A stretch of DNA of 64,000 bases from Icerya purchasi (GCA_039619475.1 CM077116.1:36157183-36221182), one strand, 5' to 3'. Counted from the first letter of the stretch, positions 14,201 to 29,376 are shown. Numbers and translations are program-made. Notes: generated by a model not told the origin, from the letters alone.

Positions 14201-17200
14201 GCTTTTAGTGTTATTTGTAAATGTTGTGATTTGGGAAATTTTGATTTATCAAATTTATAAAACCCGCTTAATCTAGAAGTTGTTCTTGATGTTTCCGAAA
14301 TCTGCCATTCGCTTATATTCATACATTCAGATAGCATTAGTCAATATACAGAGTACCAGTGGCATTTCTGAAAACGTTTTTTTCTCTCGTACCAATGGAT
14401 TATTTATCCAGTAAACTGAATCGTTTTTAGAAGTCGATTAACAAATATTATAACATCGGTTAGTGTACATAAACCGGAACCGAGGGTTAGGGTAATCCAT
14501 AAGCTCTAAGAATGATTCTGAGTCATATTTTATTCTGTCCCCGCGTACGAGAATGAAATGAACGTAATGTTTCGGCGCCACAGAATATAATTGGCATTTC
14601 AATGCAGTTTAAAATGCTAGCTTTATATGCAATTATCTCTTCGTACACAATAGATACATTTTATCCTGTCCTTTGGAAGCAGATTACATGTTTTTAATGA
14701 ATTTTTCTAATCTACTTGTAATACGTCATGTGTGAATATTAAGATCATTATGACAATGTTTCGAGGAAATTAGAGCGTGATTTAACTAATACGGCGCCTC
14801 TGTGAACTAACACTTTTATACAATAACACCGACTGACAAAACGGAATGCGACTCAATCTGTGTGTAACTATCGTTCGATAAGGGCATACCTGGCTCACAG
14901 CAACATACCTGCGCATGAGCGCGATTGATTTGAACGTATTCGACGGATTAATGCAGTTCGCTGAATGACCGAACTTGATTATGAACTAGATAAATTTCGT
15001 AATTTAATCGGTTATTTTTAAAAATTGTTGTGCACACTAGAATTTAAGATTAAATAAGATACTACTTTTAAATTCAGAGTCAAATGCTTAATTTCCTTTT
15101 AAGTCGTATCAAATATATTCAATATTATATTTATCATACCAAAACCGACTTCTGAATAAACACCGTTGTTTCATTTAGATGCTATTAACAACCCGTACTT
15201 AGTTAGTAGGAAACAGTTCATAATTTATTATAGATTTAAAGTGACTAGGAAGATTCTTTTTGTTAGGGTTAACAAAAAAAACAAAACAGCAACAAATTGA
15301 TACTCCCTCCTTATGAAACGGAAGATCTGAATTCGAAACTTCAAAACACTAAATGAAAAGTTTTTAGTTCCATTCAGCGTCTGAAAGGTTAGGAATTAGA
15401 AATGTTTTTTCCATTATAGTTTAAATGTACACATAAAAAATTGAAGCATTATAAACATGAAAAGATAGAAATATCATTTATTGAGATTACTCTTTTTAAT
15501 ATAGTAAATATCAATTACTGCGCCTTTTTTAAGTAATATATAAAACAAAATGACGTACTTTTTGATAAAGTATCGTGGATCGTGAAGTTAAGGTTCACAA
15601 CGCAGTAACAAGACCAACTGCATTAATTAGAACCATAATATTATTTTGGGATGCGTAAACCCGGAAGTGATTTGAATGCATACATACATACATACACATA
15701 TATTAATGACTATGTCATTCTTAGCCCGAGGTGCACTACATTTTTTGTCGCTTCATTATGTCCTGTTACTTTATATAAGATAACAAAAATTGAATGCTAC
15801 AATGTACAACTGTTAAGATTTATTTTTTTTAATAAAAAACTTAGAAGAATGACGTAGAGTCAATTGAAAACGGTTTTTCTAAAAAAATTTTAGAAAAAAA
15901 AATATTGTTGGTCAAAGGGGCTAAATGGTAGAGTTTATATACTGTTACGGTTTAGTTCTCTCTTTTTTTTTTTTCCCTTCGGACACGTCAACACAGGTCA
16001 TTTACCCAACACAAAGGACTAACAAATAATGCAACGTAGGGATTTGAAAGTTATATCAGGAAGCGATTAGAAACAGAAGAAATGAAGGTAGCCAATACAG
16101 GAACAACAGAAGGAGAAGGAAGAGCAAGAAGGTAGTGGGTACAGTAAGGCGGCGGGGGGATAAGGACAAGCAAATTAGAATAAAGGACTTCGCGTTCTAA
16201 GGAGATAGATGAGCATTCGAATAGAAGATGATTTACATCACAGGTCAAATTTAAGATAGGAAGATGGAAGGGACCCAAGGGAGACTGAACAATATTAAAA
16301 CGAAAGAGGGAGGCAGGAAGCAGACTGTGATTAAAGCGGAGGCGAATTATGAAAGAAATAACAGAACGGCTGATGCAGGAAAAATTATTAAACCAGGAAA
16401 AAGTAGGTGGAGAGGGTTGTATAGCATGGTAAAAAGAGTTAGGATTGGAGAAAAGAGACGGATAAAGATCAGTCCAAAAGTCATGATGAAAACGATAAGA
16501 AAGTGGACAGAGACATTGGGAGGGGAATCTGTCTATGAAACGGTTATTTACTGAAACTAAACATGCCAATGAATCGGCAAGATCGTTACCAACGATGCCG
16601 CAGTGGCCCGGAATTCAAAACAGGTCAATTAGGATAGAACGGGATGTTAATAAATTATAAATTAAGGAACGAATATAAAGAATAATAGGATCTGACGATG
16701 GTTTAGGGAAGGGAGATGAGATGGCTAATAAAACGCTTTTCAAATCAGAGCATATGACGAATTTTGATAAATTGGATATTGAGGATATAAAAAGGATAGC
16801 ACGTAAAATAGCCATGGATTCCGCTAAAAAGATAGAAGAAAAGGAAGGAAGTTGAAAAGACTCAGAATAGTTAATATCAGGAAGAATAAAAGCAGCTCCG
16901 ACACCTGAAGCAGATCTTGAGCCATCCGTAAAAGCCATGCTGTGAGCTGGAAAAAGTGAGTGTAGAGTTTGGTTAAATTCATTATGTATTACAGGAAACG
17001 GAAGAGATTTAATGTTTGAGGAAGAGACAATAGCTTGGGAGAAAACGACAGTTCTAAGAAGTTGTAAGTGAAGTTTGGGGATTTGTTACAGGAGAGGATA
17101 AAGTGAGAAAATAGAACCAGTCGGGAAGATATGTAGTTGTCCAGAATAAATTGATAGGAATTCACGAGTTCCGATCGAGGAATATGAAGACGTTTAATCA

Positions 17201-19418
17201 TGCGCCCAAAAAATAATAACAAAAAAAAAAAAAAAAAAAAAAAAAAGACGTTTAATCATAAATCTTTTACCAAGATAAAGTATTCGAATAAATAAAGAAA
17301 GGAAGCCAGTTTCGGCCGGGAGAGCAGGAGTTGGAGAAGAATTCAGAGCACCAATACAGAGGCGAAGACAAGAGTTTTGGATACGATCAAGTTTGGTAAG
17401 GAGGGATTTGGGAGCACTGGCATAAAGAAAAGAAGAATAGTCCAATTTAGAAAGAATAATGGATCTATAAAATATGAGGAAAATATACGGATCGCCACCT
17501 CATTTCCGGGGGGACAACGCTTTTAGAAAATTTAATCTCTTGAGAGCCGATGTACATAGATAGTTGATATGATCGCAAAAAGATAAATTACTATTAAGAA
17601 TGACACCAAGGTAGGAGAAGGAGTTAACTAGAGGAATAGGGAGCTGACACGGGAAAAGGTTAACTAAGGAACGGTTAAACGGACGAAATGTAAAAACTAC
17701 AGAGGTAGACTTCTCAGGGGAAATAGAAAGATGAAGAGAAGACAACGATAATTCCAAAATAGCAAGGGAGGAATTAAGCTCCTCATTGGCAGAAGAAAGA
17801 TTATTAGAGGAGTAATAGACGAGAATATCGTCAGCGAAGAATAAGGACTTAGAAGGGATGTTAAGAGTAGCAAGACTGTGAAAGTAAATGTTGAAAAGTG
17901 TAGGGCTCAAGCACGATCCTTGCGGAAGACCTTAAAAAATTGATCTGGAGTAGAAAGACGAATTGTTCTATTCCGGAAAAGATTGATAATTAAGGTAGTA
18001 AACTCAAGAGGGATGTTAATGGAAAGCATTTTATTTTGTAGAGAAGGTAGGTGAACATCGTCAAAGGCAGCGGTGGCATCGACAAACGCGGCGATGGTAA
18101 ATTTCCTGTGAATGAAGGATTTATAGATATCGAAAAGGAACAGGGATATACAGTCAGTGGCACCAAAGCCAGAATGGAAACCAAACATATTATCGGGAAA
18201 AACATTATTATATTCTAGCCACCAGACCGGGCGTTTATTGTGTTCAAAAAGTTTTCTTAAACACGAGGCTAAAGAGATTGGACGGAAGGAGTTAGGTTTC
18301 TTTTCCGGGATAGGAATAATAATAAAGGAATTCCAAAGTGGTGGAGTTGTAGAAATGTACAGGAAGGAATTATAGATTGACAAAAGTGTTTTGAGTGCTA
18401 ACTCAGAGAGGTTCTTGAGGACAAGGATAGGAATGCCGTCTACACCTGGACTAGAATTAGAAGAACTGATCAAGGAATTGTAGAGTTCATTGAAGCTGAA
18501 GGGAGAAGAGAAAAAATGAGAAGAAGATGTGATAGGTAGGAGAAGAGCCAATGATTCCTGAGGGAAGGTACATAGGAAAGATCAGTTGAATCAAGAAAAG
18601 TAGAGAGCTTCTCTGAAACAGAAGATAATAGTTTAGTTTTTTTTGGAATGATGAAGTGGCGGAAAGGAGATATCAAGAGCAGAAGGAATGGAATTAGAAA
18701 AAGCGTTATATTGTTGAATAGGATCAGTATGAGAGTGTATGTAAGGAAGAGATAGTTCGATGTTTGAGCGGAATTTATCCCAATCAATATTATTGAACGA
18801 CCATTTAGGAGTGAGAGCAGGTCTGGGATAATTAGGAGGAGGAGGGAGGAGAAGGAGGAAGAAGGTTTTGAAAGGAAAGAATAATGGGAACATGATCACT
18901 GCCAGTTTCGTTCTCTTCAATTTAAGTTTTCTTCAAGATTTAAAAAAAAAAAAAAAAAAAGGAACGGAAAAAAAACACTAGAAAACAAAAGAGGAAAGAG
19001 AAGCCTTTCCTACTGTTGTATTCCCGAAGGTTACTGCACGACGACGACCTAATACTCGAGTTAATATATTTTAATAAATTGACAAGAAGAACTTGATATC
19101 GCGTTTATTTATTAATATAACTTCAACGGTGTCGCGGCTTCGCGAACTGATCAATAACCGGTAAATCCTATGTCTGAAAGTACCGCGATTATTACAGCCA
19201 AACTTTTGGTGTCAACCGGGCAGACTGGATTCGGTATCAATCAGTTCGGGTAACACTAAGCATACGAATGTCCTTTTGGTATTAATAATAGGTTCTTATA
19301 TATTAATCGCTTTCGACCGATACGTGACCTAATTCAAAATATGGGCCAACAAAAGTCGTAAATAGGACGCGCAAAATCGCGAAGCGAGCGGATAGCTAGC
19401 ATAAGTTTACTTAGTCAG

Positions 19419-19452
<34 letters not shown>

Positions 19453-22400
19453 CGTTATGCGTAAGAAGGGATATAGCGAAGCGAGTGCTCCGGCCAGAAT
19501 AATTCACGTAGTCAGCAAGTTAATAAAAAACATTTTAGCGACGCTGCGTTTCGAAATGAAGAGTTCCGATGACCGGCACACAACACTACCCTCCGCAGAG
19601 TGGTCCACAGTGTCTCTTGCTCAATACGCCTACCACGTGAACGCCAATCACGAGGATTGGACTAAAAGAAAAAACCGGAAGAACAAAAAACAAGATTAAA
19701 TGAAATAATAACAAAAAGTGATATATTTCCCCTGTATCGCGGTTATTCTATTTGACTAGCCAATGATATTCTTCTAAATGCAACTTGCGACAAACGCTAA
19801 CCGATGTTGATCGGCCGGCGAGGAAAAAAGAAGCCCCAGGCTTCGAAGGACGCGTGTATTTATATGCAATAATTTGCGCTGCCGAGCAATATTCTAATGC
19901 GAAATTTCCCATCAATCGCTTGGCCGCCGAAATGTCCGATACCTTTTTACCATTACTAAAACTTAATTGCACATTCGCACTTGCTTTTAATACTACTATA
20001 GCACAAGCATGCACATACCGGCTTACGTCTTAGCGAGTTCGCCGTCAGGTTGCTCGAAATTTCTTTAATGCAACCCGCGATTACCCACATTTCCGAACTC
20101 GGTACATATGTACATCGCTAACCTAACTTAAAATACACACGCAAAACTATTCACAATTCTTTATTTTCTCTCTTCGAATTAATTCATTAATTATTACTAC
20201 TGTTCCTATTATTATTATTATTATTATTATTATTTTTGCATTTTTTATACATAATATTTAAATTAAAAGAAACAGCCCGTTTGGTTCGTTACAATATAGA
20301 CTCGGTTATTCGAAATTTTAAAATGCCATTACGAACTACAAACCATTTCACTAATTGATTGCATATTTAAGGTCTATGGGAAGCACTGTTTTTCTCAGAT
20401 GTAGGCAAACAAAATTTTGTACTAAAAATTTATTTTTCCCAATGTGCTCAGTAACCCTTGCTAGCTGTGTTGGTCGTTGTTTATGGTGGAAAAAATTTCG
20501 CAGAAGCGTACTCTGTTTAAGCTTATTTAATCTAAAAAATAACGATTAACTTTAATTCTAATAATTAAACGAATTTTTCACTTTTTACTGATAATCTCGC
20601 TTTAAGTTCTTACGCAATGTTAACGCTTTCTAATAACAAAAAAAGTAATAATTCTACCGCCGATTTATTAGTCATTTTCATTTGGTCCTGACGAATTTGT
20701 TAAAAATGTGCAAACACGTTACGAGTTTAAAGAATGCCACAAGCATTTTACTTCAAACGATAGCACTCGTTGAAACCTACGGCACCGCACGCTTTACCCC
20801 GGCTTCGAGAATCTTCCGAGAACATCTCTTTAGGAAAACTACCGAACACTATGATGAAAAATCAGTTTAAATAGGTTGAAAAACGAGGCGGGTTAGAATT
20901 TTCACACTCTATCGCGAAAAAAACATAAATAAGTTCGTTGCTGTGTCTAATGTATGATTCAGTGATACTGAGAAGCTTCTTTCCCCAAATTATTTCCTAA
21001 GTAAAGTTGCCTATCCTTTTTTATTCTCTACTGCTTGTGAGCTCCATCTGTGAAATTACGTTGTCGGCAATGACATTTCTTAACTGCTTGAAAAGTTTTA
21101 GCCGTCCTAAATTAAATAACTGTTTCATCTACATCCAAACTGTTGTTAATTTAACGTACAAAAAAGTCTACTGAAATGGATATCGTGTAGAGTTTGTTGA
21201 AACGTTACCGCTTTAATTTTAGATCCCCACCAAGGATACCGAATGAAACGTTAGATTTTGTTTTAATTTAAAACTGCCAGGGATGTCACCAGAGTTCGTG
21301 TACTAGCGTGGATGAAAAAAGTTATGTTATTATTTTATCAAAAGCGTGGGCAATTAAGTTGTTTTTTAAATTTTACATTACAAGGTTACTCACAGAATTT
21401 TTTTTTTCATCTACCGGACACTGAAAATACACTGTTAGTAAATTTACGGAAATTACAATGAAATAGCAATGATCGAAAATAAATATCTATTATAGAATTC
21501 AATAATATGATTCGTTGGGTTGACGATCCGATGGTTTTCCGATGGCCGAGGTTGTGATTGATGAGAGGTGGAATTCTTTAATTTTATCCGGATGCTTTAA
21601 AGGAAAATTCGCAAACGATGCTCACACAAGACTTTAATATGAATATTTTTCTAGATCGAACTGGTTAAAAAGGAAGACAACCGTACAACACATAACTGGT
21701 GACTTTTCTAACCACTAGTTAGGCAACGATGAAGAGGGACAAGCGACAATTACCCTGGAGAACGGTAAAACAAAGACTAACTTCTCTAATTCAGTCGTTT
21801 TTTGTTTCTTTTACTTCGATCCTTTTCAACCCGACCCCTTTTGGAGTAGACCCCCAATGATGCGCTCCTGCGCGCGATGATACTTGATGGGCTATTCACC
21901 CCTGACCGACGTCAGGATTTCTCAGACAGACGCGCATTTTCGCTCACATCACGTTTTCCACATTTTTTATTTTATTTCATTTATTTTATTTCATTTATTT
22001 TATTTTATTTATTTTATTTTATTTTATTTACTTCATATGTTTAACCGTATATTGTCTAAACTCTGCAGATAAAATTTTCACAAGAACCTCGTTAGATATT
22101 TCATAGTTACAGCATTTCGGATTGGTGACGTTGTCCTACTGACCATTTTACGGAATTTCCGGGTCATTTACAGATTTAACAGATATATTAGTAACAAATT
22201 TTAATATTTCATCACTATAAGAATATTCGTTTTTTTTCTTCTTCTTCTTCTTCTTCATTTGGACCACGAAAAGATAATAAGGGGAACCTCGGTCGTAGTT
22301 TCCTTTTTATGTATTATTTCTAAATTTATTTTTTGTCCGCAGTTGTAGTTCGACCATCTCTAGGCTATCGATGGAACACAGTCCCTACATTTGGTGACGA

Positions 22401-25400
22401 CATAATTCAGTTAATTTCAAAGTATCCGTTTATATCAGTATCGTCGGCGTTAGGATACCGACGTATAAACATTGTTATTATTATTCAACTTTTGAGCTTT
22501 AAACTTACAAAGTGAACTAAGGGAAAAACGTTCGTAAAACCAATCTTTTGCGTATCAGCTAAGAAGGAAAACTATTTCATATTCATCGAATCATCGCGTA
22601 CTTTTGGCATGAAAATAAACGGAAAGAGACCAAGGTGAGTTTACGAATTTTACCCATTTTTTCACCGCGAAGAACAGAAAAAAATCTCGCTATCTTTTTT
22701 AATAGATCGTGCTGGCTGATTTTTAATAAGCAGCGAATGTTCCAAAAATAACCGTCAAGAAACGGGAAAAATTGAAAAACCAGAAATTCCTGGTCCTTCG
22801 ATTTATTTAGACTTTAATGTTAAAATTCATTTCAGTTAATTTTCGAATAAAGCGTATATGAAAAATATAGGCACTTTTTGTGAAATGTTATTAACTATAA
22901 TAGCGAGGAGCAAAATATTGTATAGCTCTTCAATACATATTTCTGTAATAATTTTGTACAATTTAAATAATATGTACACGCGCGGTCATTTAAAATCTAT
23001 CTGGTTTTATACATTCGAAAAATTAAAATGAAAAATATTTAAACTTCTTTGTATAAAATATTATTATTATTATTTCATGAAATGTGTGTTAATATTTTTC
23101 ATATGGTTTATTTGATAATTATTTTTAGGCTTTATTAAAGAGAGAACAAAGTTAGATTTGAGGACGAAACAGCGAAATAATAGGTGGGGAATATTTCACA
23201 GGACGGCCGAGACCGGCATCAAAAACGTATAATGATGACAGAATAATCAGCTTAGTATATCATCTTAAATTCTTAATGCAAAAACAACACATGGAAGAAT
23301 GATACATACATACACGGGGGAAACTGAAAGACAGCGTGTTTGATCGAGCGTAACTAAACACTTAATGCGGATGATATTAGAAAAGAAAAACATTTACGAT
23401 CGAACATTCACATTTGAAATGTCCATTTAGCGAGGAAAGAAAATCAAAATGCACTCCGGCTCGACAGGCGAGCTTGAATAATTCCCGCCTTTACCTGTCG
23501 GTAACAATATTCCGAACGGCATTATGGAGCCCGCGAAGAGCGGAATATTAAGCTTAACGGAAAGCTATACGCTACTACGTATTTCGATTGCGTCAGAATA
23601 TGGAAATATTCGTTGAAAGTGAATAATACTTAGATAGCGCGGTCTGACAAGTTGGACAAACGCGGTTTGATTAAAAACGGTCGATCAAGATTGTTAGCGG
23701 GATTTCATTTACTCCTGTATAAAGTTACAATTCGCAGGTAATTCTCTCTTGGTGAAATTAAACGAGGTCGCGATTTTTTATTTATTTGTAACCAGGAAAA
23801 TCTAATTGATCGTTTCATGAATTTCACGGAAGTGTAAAAATACCACAACTTGCAACCGACCGTATGTTCTATCTTTTCCCTCTCCACTGATTGTTCCTAT
23901 TATATTGATTATTTTCTCTTAACAACATTTGATATCGTATAAAGATATAATTGACACCTTCCTATTCTAATTGTTTCTGGGTAAAGGTCCCCGGTTGGCG
24001 AACCCAAAATAAAAAAAACAACCGATTAATATAAACTTCGCGTTCTTATATTCTGGTATAGACACTAGTTTTACAATTGAAATCCTACAAAAAGTTTTTT
24101 TTTCGAATTTGTTTTTGGTTTAACTTTCTGTTTTTACTTTTAATCGCGTATTATTTTAAATTATTTGTATGTCTTTCTTTTCCGATTTCACTCTAATTAT
24201 GAAAAAGTCCGATGATCCATGAAGAACATATGTATACATTAGGAAATTTAAAAAAAAAAAAAAAAAAAACTTCACTTACTAATATCCACCCATCACGAAG
24301 CAACCGAAAAACGACCAGACTGTTAAACAGACGGTGGTTTGAATGGCTGAACTAGAGAAAATAAGTAAACCCATGCACAGAGCTTGACCGAAATGGCAGA
24401 TGGAGTTAAATAATTTTCGTACCTGAAATAAATTTTATGCAATAATGATAGTATACGAAATGATAAACATCTTCTAAAAAAGTAAACTTTATGTTAACCA
24501 AGTAATTGCGCAGATACTCTATTATATTTAGATATATACAAATAAACCGAAATTACGGATTAAACTAGTCGACACATTGATCAAATTTTGTGTATATTTA
24601 TCGTGTTCTTTCTTTGTTTATTTAGCTAAAGTAAGTTTGATGATTTCGTAAAAACTGATAACGGTTGTTTTGACATACGCTTTAAAGTTTCAAAAAGATG
24701 GAGAAATATGTTCAAATTTCTTTAAAAAAACACAAAAGCAACTTTTCGCAAATTTATAATATTGTAAAGATTCGACAGGGGAATTAAGACTTTAAGGAAC
24801 CTCGTTTTTGGACATTTACTTGTTCAGTTCAAGGTATGCGGAAATACTTGGGCATTCATTAGAAGGAGTAAACCCCGAAGTTTTACTAGTGCTTGAGAAG
24901 AAATAGCTTAAGGATATCCCGGAACGCATTTTTGAACAATCAACGAATTTTGATTACATAAAAAACAAATTTAATTATTAGTAGAGCGATGATGTTGATT
25001 CTTTTGAAATGTACTTCGAGTAGCTACGATATATGGAATATGAACAATCAGCCTTACCGTATGCAATTCTCGGTTGGAATATACGAGATACATTGATCGA
25101 TCAGTAATAATTAAAAACTTTTCTAAATAATCTAGCAACCCTCTATTATTATTCCTACATATTGTATCCATTAATTAGGACATATTTGACGAATTAGCCT
25201 TTTAGTTAAAATACTCAGAAATACCAAGTCTTGAGTTTAAGACACCTATGTAATTTTTCACTGATATTCTTAAGTATAAACATTATACATATATTGCGTT
25301 TCTTGGGGGTTTTTTTTTATTGTGTCTTTTAATTAAATTCAAGGTCGGTATAGCGCGAACATTTTCTTTTACTTTGCTTTTATGTGTTTCCTTAAGAAAC

Positions 25401-26937
25401 TTTTCCTTCATTCGTTCGTACGTCTGCATTCGAAACGGATAAATGCGGAACAAATAGCGAGAGAGCTTAAGTTTTTGATTTTGTACCGGAGGTGAATTTA
25501 AGAAAAACACTCGGGGATGTTACACTTTAGAATGTGTAATTTCCCGTTTTAATAGATGGATTAATTTTTTAAAAACATCAATATTGCCAGGTACCATAAA
25601 AATACCGTTTAAGTGTCTCGGTTGCGTTTATTATGACGTACAAAACATTAGTAATCTAATCTCTAGTTTTATAATTTTAGTGCTCGCGAAAAATACGTAC
25701 AAACGTGGTCGAAATTCGTTTTTTTATTCTTAAGTAGTCGGCAAATATTCCCGTCAGCGGTGAACCGACAGCATACACAACATACGGTATACTCAACAGC
25801 ATGCCCGCATCGCTGACGTTGAATTTATAAACATCTGCCACAAAATAACGTTACAACAATCAGTAAAAAGAACGCAATTACATAAAAAATTATCCGAATA
25901 ATCAAAGTACGATACTACGTAAATTATCCCAAGTTCAAAACTTATCAAACTACGTAAAGCTTTATTGAGAAAAAATCGGTGCCTTGTATACAATGAGAAA
26001 TTTTATTACGACACAATTCATGTAGCCGCATCGTACAATTGAATAGAATAAATGAAACGAAATAAGAAGGAAATCCGCTGAACTACGCGACTGTGAAAAG
26101 AAAATAAGTAAATATTGCCGGATCGCAGCGGACCCCTCTAATATCAAAAAACGATCGGTACAGCTTCCGTTTTAATATGGTAAAATATACGTTACATACC
26201 GATAACAACTGCATGGGGGCGTGTTCTTCGAAATTCCCGGAACTCCAGAGGCGAAACAATATTGCATCAATTTTAGAGGAACTTGAAAATTTGAGTGTTC
26301 ACGTTTTACAGAAATGTCCGCTGTCAAACGAGCGGGCACGCTGAAGTCGATACATTTGCAGCTATGAATTCCCATTTCACTATTATCTCGTGTGTAACGA
26401 ATAAATGAGACCGCTTTTAGCTTGCATGTAAAAACGTTTTCAGATCGATAATACTCATCGCTGTCACGAGCTAGGCTCCGTTTGTTAAGTTTAGAGCTAA
26501 TTGCGAAAAACTAATTTTAGCACTATTCGGAATGTTCTAAACGCATGCACAAACTCATCTGTCACATCTCTGAAATGTTCCGACAAACAATATCTGCCTT
26601 CTCACGCAGTACCTTCCGGATGTCTCGCATTAGTTTAAACGTTAGTTCTGGTCCGTTAATTCAAAAACTACAATCTAAACCGATGATTTCGAATTTTTGG
26701 TGGCTAGTGGTGTCACTTCTTTAAATCCAAATTACCCAATCGGAGTCCGCACTTAGCCTACGTTCTAATCGCCAATTACAATTTTCTTTAAACCAATGTT
26801 AGTACACTGAAATTAACATTAAAGGACATCGTTTATCCTTCCCTAAATTATTAAAAATCATTTCATCCCAAGTATTTAACAGCTAAGACGAAATCTCTCT
26901 CCAATTAATTTTAGACGTTGCTCTTATTTTTACCCAA

Positions 26938-26969
<32 letters not shown>

Positions 26970-29376
26970 GTCGTCGTGATGGCCTAGTGGCTAGAGCGCT
27001 TGACTTCGGTTTCGATTCCGAGCGACGACAGAATATGCGCGCTAGTTAGTATACAGCAGTATAGACACACACTTGGTGGAACTGCATTTGTATATCGATA
27101 AATCAAGCGACTGTAGTCAGCTCAAAATGTAGTCGTGTGTGTGCGCTAGCGTCGCATAAAAATATTCAGCCAGCGATCAATCGCATCAACGTGAGTAGGC
27201 CAGTCGTTTTGATTTGCCTCGCCACTGATAACCTACCACACATTGGTCGGCAACGCAGAAGCCGTTGCACTCCAGTTTTCATTCTTCTCAATTGTGCTGC
27301 TAATTTATCCTTAGAGATAAAACTCATACTTGTAATCGAGCGAGATTAAAAGAAGAAGAGGAAGTATATATATATTAGGGTGGGCCAAAAGAATATCCCG
27401 AATTTCAAACGCTTGTCAAAATCATACACTGTGAGTTAGCGTGACGATTGCAACGCCATCTGGCGCTAAATAATATGCCGTTTAATATAAATATAGTTAG
27501 TTAGTAGTCATGATGTCGTGGACGCGTAAACAACGCTCTTTCGTTGTCGAGTACTTTGTGAAAAACGGTGAAAGTGTAATCACGGTACAACGCGCGTTTA
27601 AAAAACAATTTGATTTAAAACGTCATGACAATCCCCCCGCCGACCGTAAAAGTATCCTCAAATGGGTAAAAAACTTCCGAGAATACGGTAGTGTGGTGGC
27701 GGTCAACCATCAAGGTCGCCGTCGATCGTCTAGAACCCCGACAAACATCGAAAAAGTGCGCGTAGCATTGTCGCGAAGTCCGCGCAGATCCGTTCGTCGC
27801 CAGGTTTCCGCCTTGAAAATTCCCCGTACTTCACTCAGAAGAATAATTCGAAACGACCTCAATATGCACCCATACAAGATACAACTAACCCAAGAATTGA
27901 TACCAACAGATAAGCCAAGAAGGTTAGAATTTTGTAATAAATTTTTGGATATGCTGGAGGAAGAAGACGTCGATTTGGATTATGTTTTTTTTAGCGACGA
28001 GGCGCATTTCGATTTAAATGGTAACGTTAATAAACAAAACATGCGGTATTATGCTACTGAGAACCCTCGAATCGTTCACCCGGTACCCTTGCACTCCCCT
28101 CGTATCACGGTATGGTGCGCAGTCAGTGCGAAAGCGATAATCGGTCCCTACTTCTTCGAGGAGGACGGAGCGAATGTTACTGTGAACGGCGACCGCTACA
28201 TCCAAATGTTAAACGAGTTTTTTCTACCGGAGCTCAGACGGAAGAGGATTGCATTATCTAAAACGTGGTTTCAACAAGACGGGGCCACACCACATATTCG
28301 TAACGATGTTTTGCGGTTATTAAGAGAGAAGTTTCAGGACCGCTTGATTTCGCGAAACTGTGAGCTGTTTTGGCCGCCGCGCAGTCCGGATTTAACACCG
28401 ACAGATTTTTACCTATGGGGCTACTTGAAAAGCAAGGTGTACGAGGGTAAACCAGCAACAACCGACGAGATGAAATTGGCCATTCAGAAGGAAATTGCGG
28501 CGATTAAAAAACCAACTCTTAAAAAAGTAATGCATAATTTTGAGGAAAGATTGCAACAATGTAAAAATCAAAATGATGACTATTCATACGAAGTATTGTT
28601 TAATAGTGTATAATAAATGGCGTTCTTTTTGAAGTATTTCAACGTTTGTTTCATTTCTGTAAGTATATTAGTCTTTATTTGACGAGCATTTAAAATTCGG
28701 GATGTTCTTTTAGCCCACCCTGTATATACATATATACACGTGGTGTATCCAGGAAGTCATGAAACATATTTTTTTGTCGCGCTGCAGCACGTTCGAACCG
28801 GTTTGGTTAGATGGAGCTGACTCTCAGTCTTCCGCATGTGCAAGTCTTTCGTAACAATGCTGAACACAGAACTTTCTGGAATGTTCAGGGTGTCAGCTAA
28901 CAACCGAACACTCATTCGACGATCAGAATTCAACAATTCACGAACACGGTTCACATTTTCTTCGTTTCTACTTGTTGTTGGTCTTCCAGAGCGGAGGCTA
29001 TCGTCCACCCCTTCCTGGCCGTCCTTAAACTTTTTCACCCACCTCGTGGCTTGAACATAATCCTTAGCAGACTCCCCGCAAGCTTGCTTCAGCATTGTGT
29101 AAGTTTCGACAGCTTTTTTGTCGAGTTTTGTGCAAAACTTGATCGCCCAACGTTGTTCGATTGAATCAGCCAACGTGCGTTGTGACAAGGTCTCCAAACA
29201 GAGGTGCACTAATTCACCGATACTGACGCTACCGATACTCAGAACAGACTGAACTGCGGTGCGCTGTGGAGCTAAAAGTCACGCACCTAACCAAGCCGGT
29301 TCGAGCGCGCTACAGGCAGAAGGGACGCGACAAAAAAACATTTTTCATGACTTTCTGGACACACCATGTGTATATA

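Noticed and set aside
14480..14500. GGGTTAGGGT resembling insect/vertebrate telomere repeat
   Set aside because: Only one partial unit in unrelated sequence; no array.
16264..16554. 96-codon plus-strand ORF
   Set aside because: Antisense of the LINE C-terminal frame 16569-16051.
23420..23620. G+C-richer intronic block as an enhancer or conserved element
   Set aside because: Composition alone cannot support it; would need cross-species conservation or chromatin data.
26970..27031. tRNA gene reading of GTCGTCGTGATGGCC...GATTCCGAGCGACGACA
   Set aside because: A and B boxes and a pairing GTCGTCG/CGACGAC stem are present, but the anticodon arm is too short, and the block repeats with a 300-bp non-tRNA body, so it is a SINE head.
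28014..28461. Minus-strand ORFs inside the mariner transposase
   Set aside because: Antisense shadows of the intact transposase frame.
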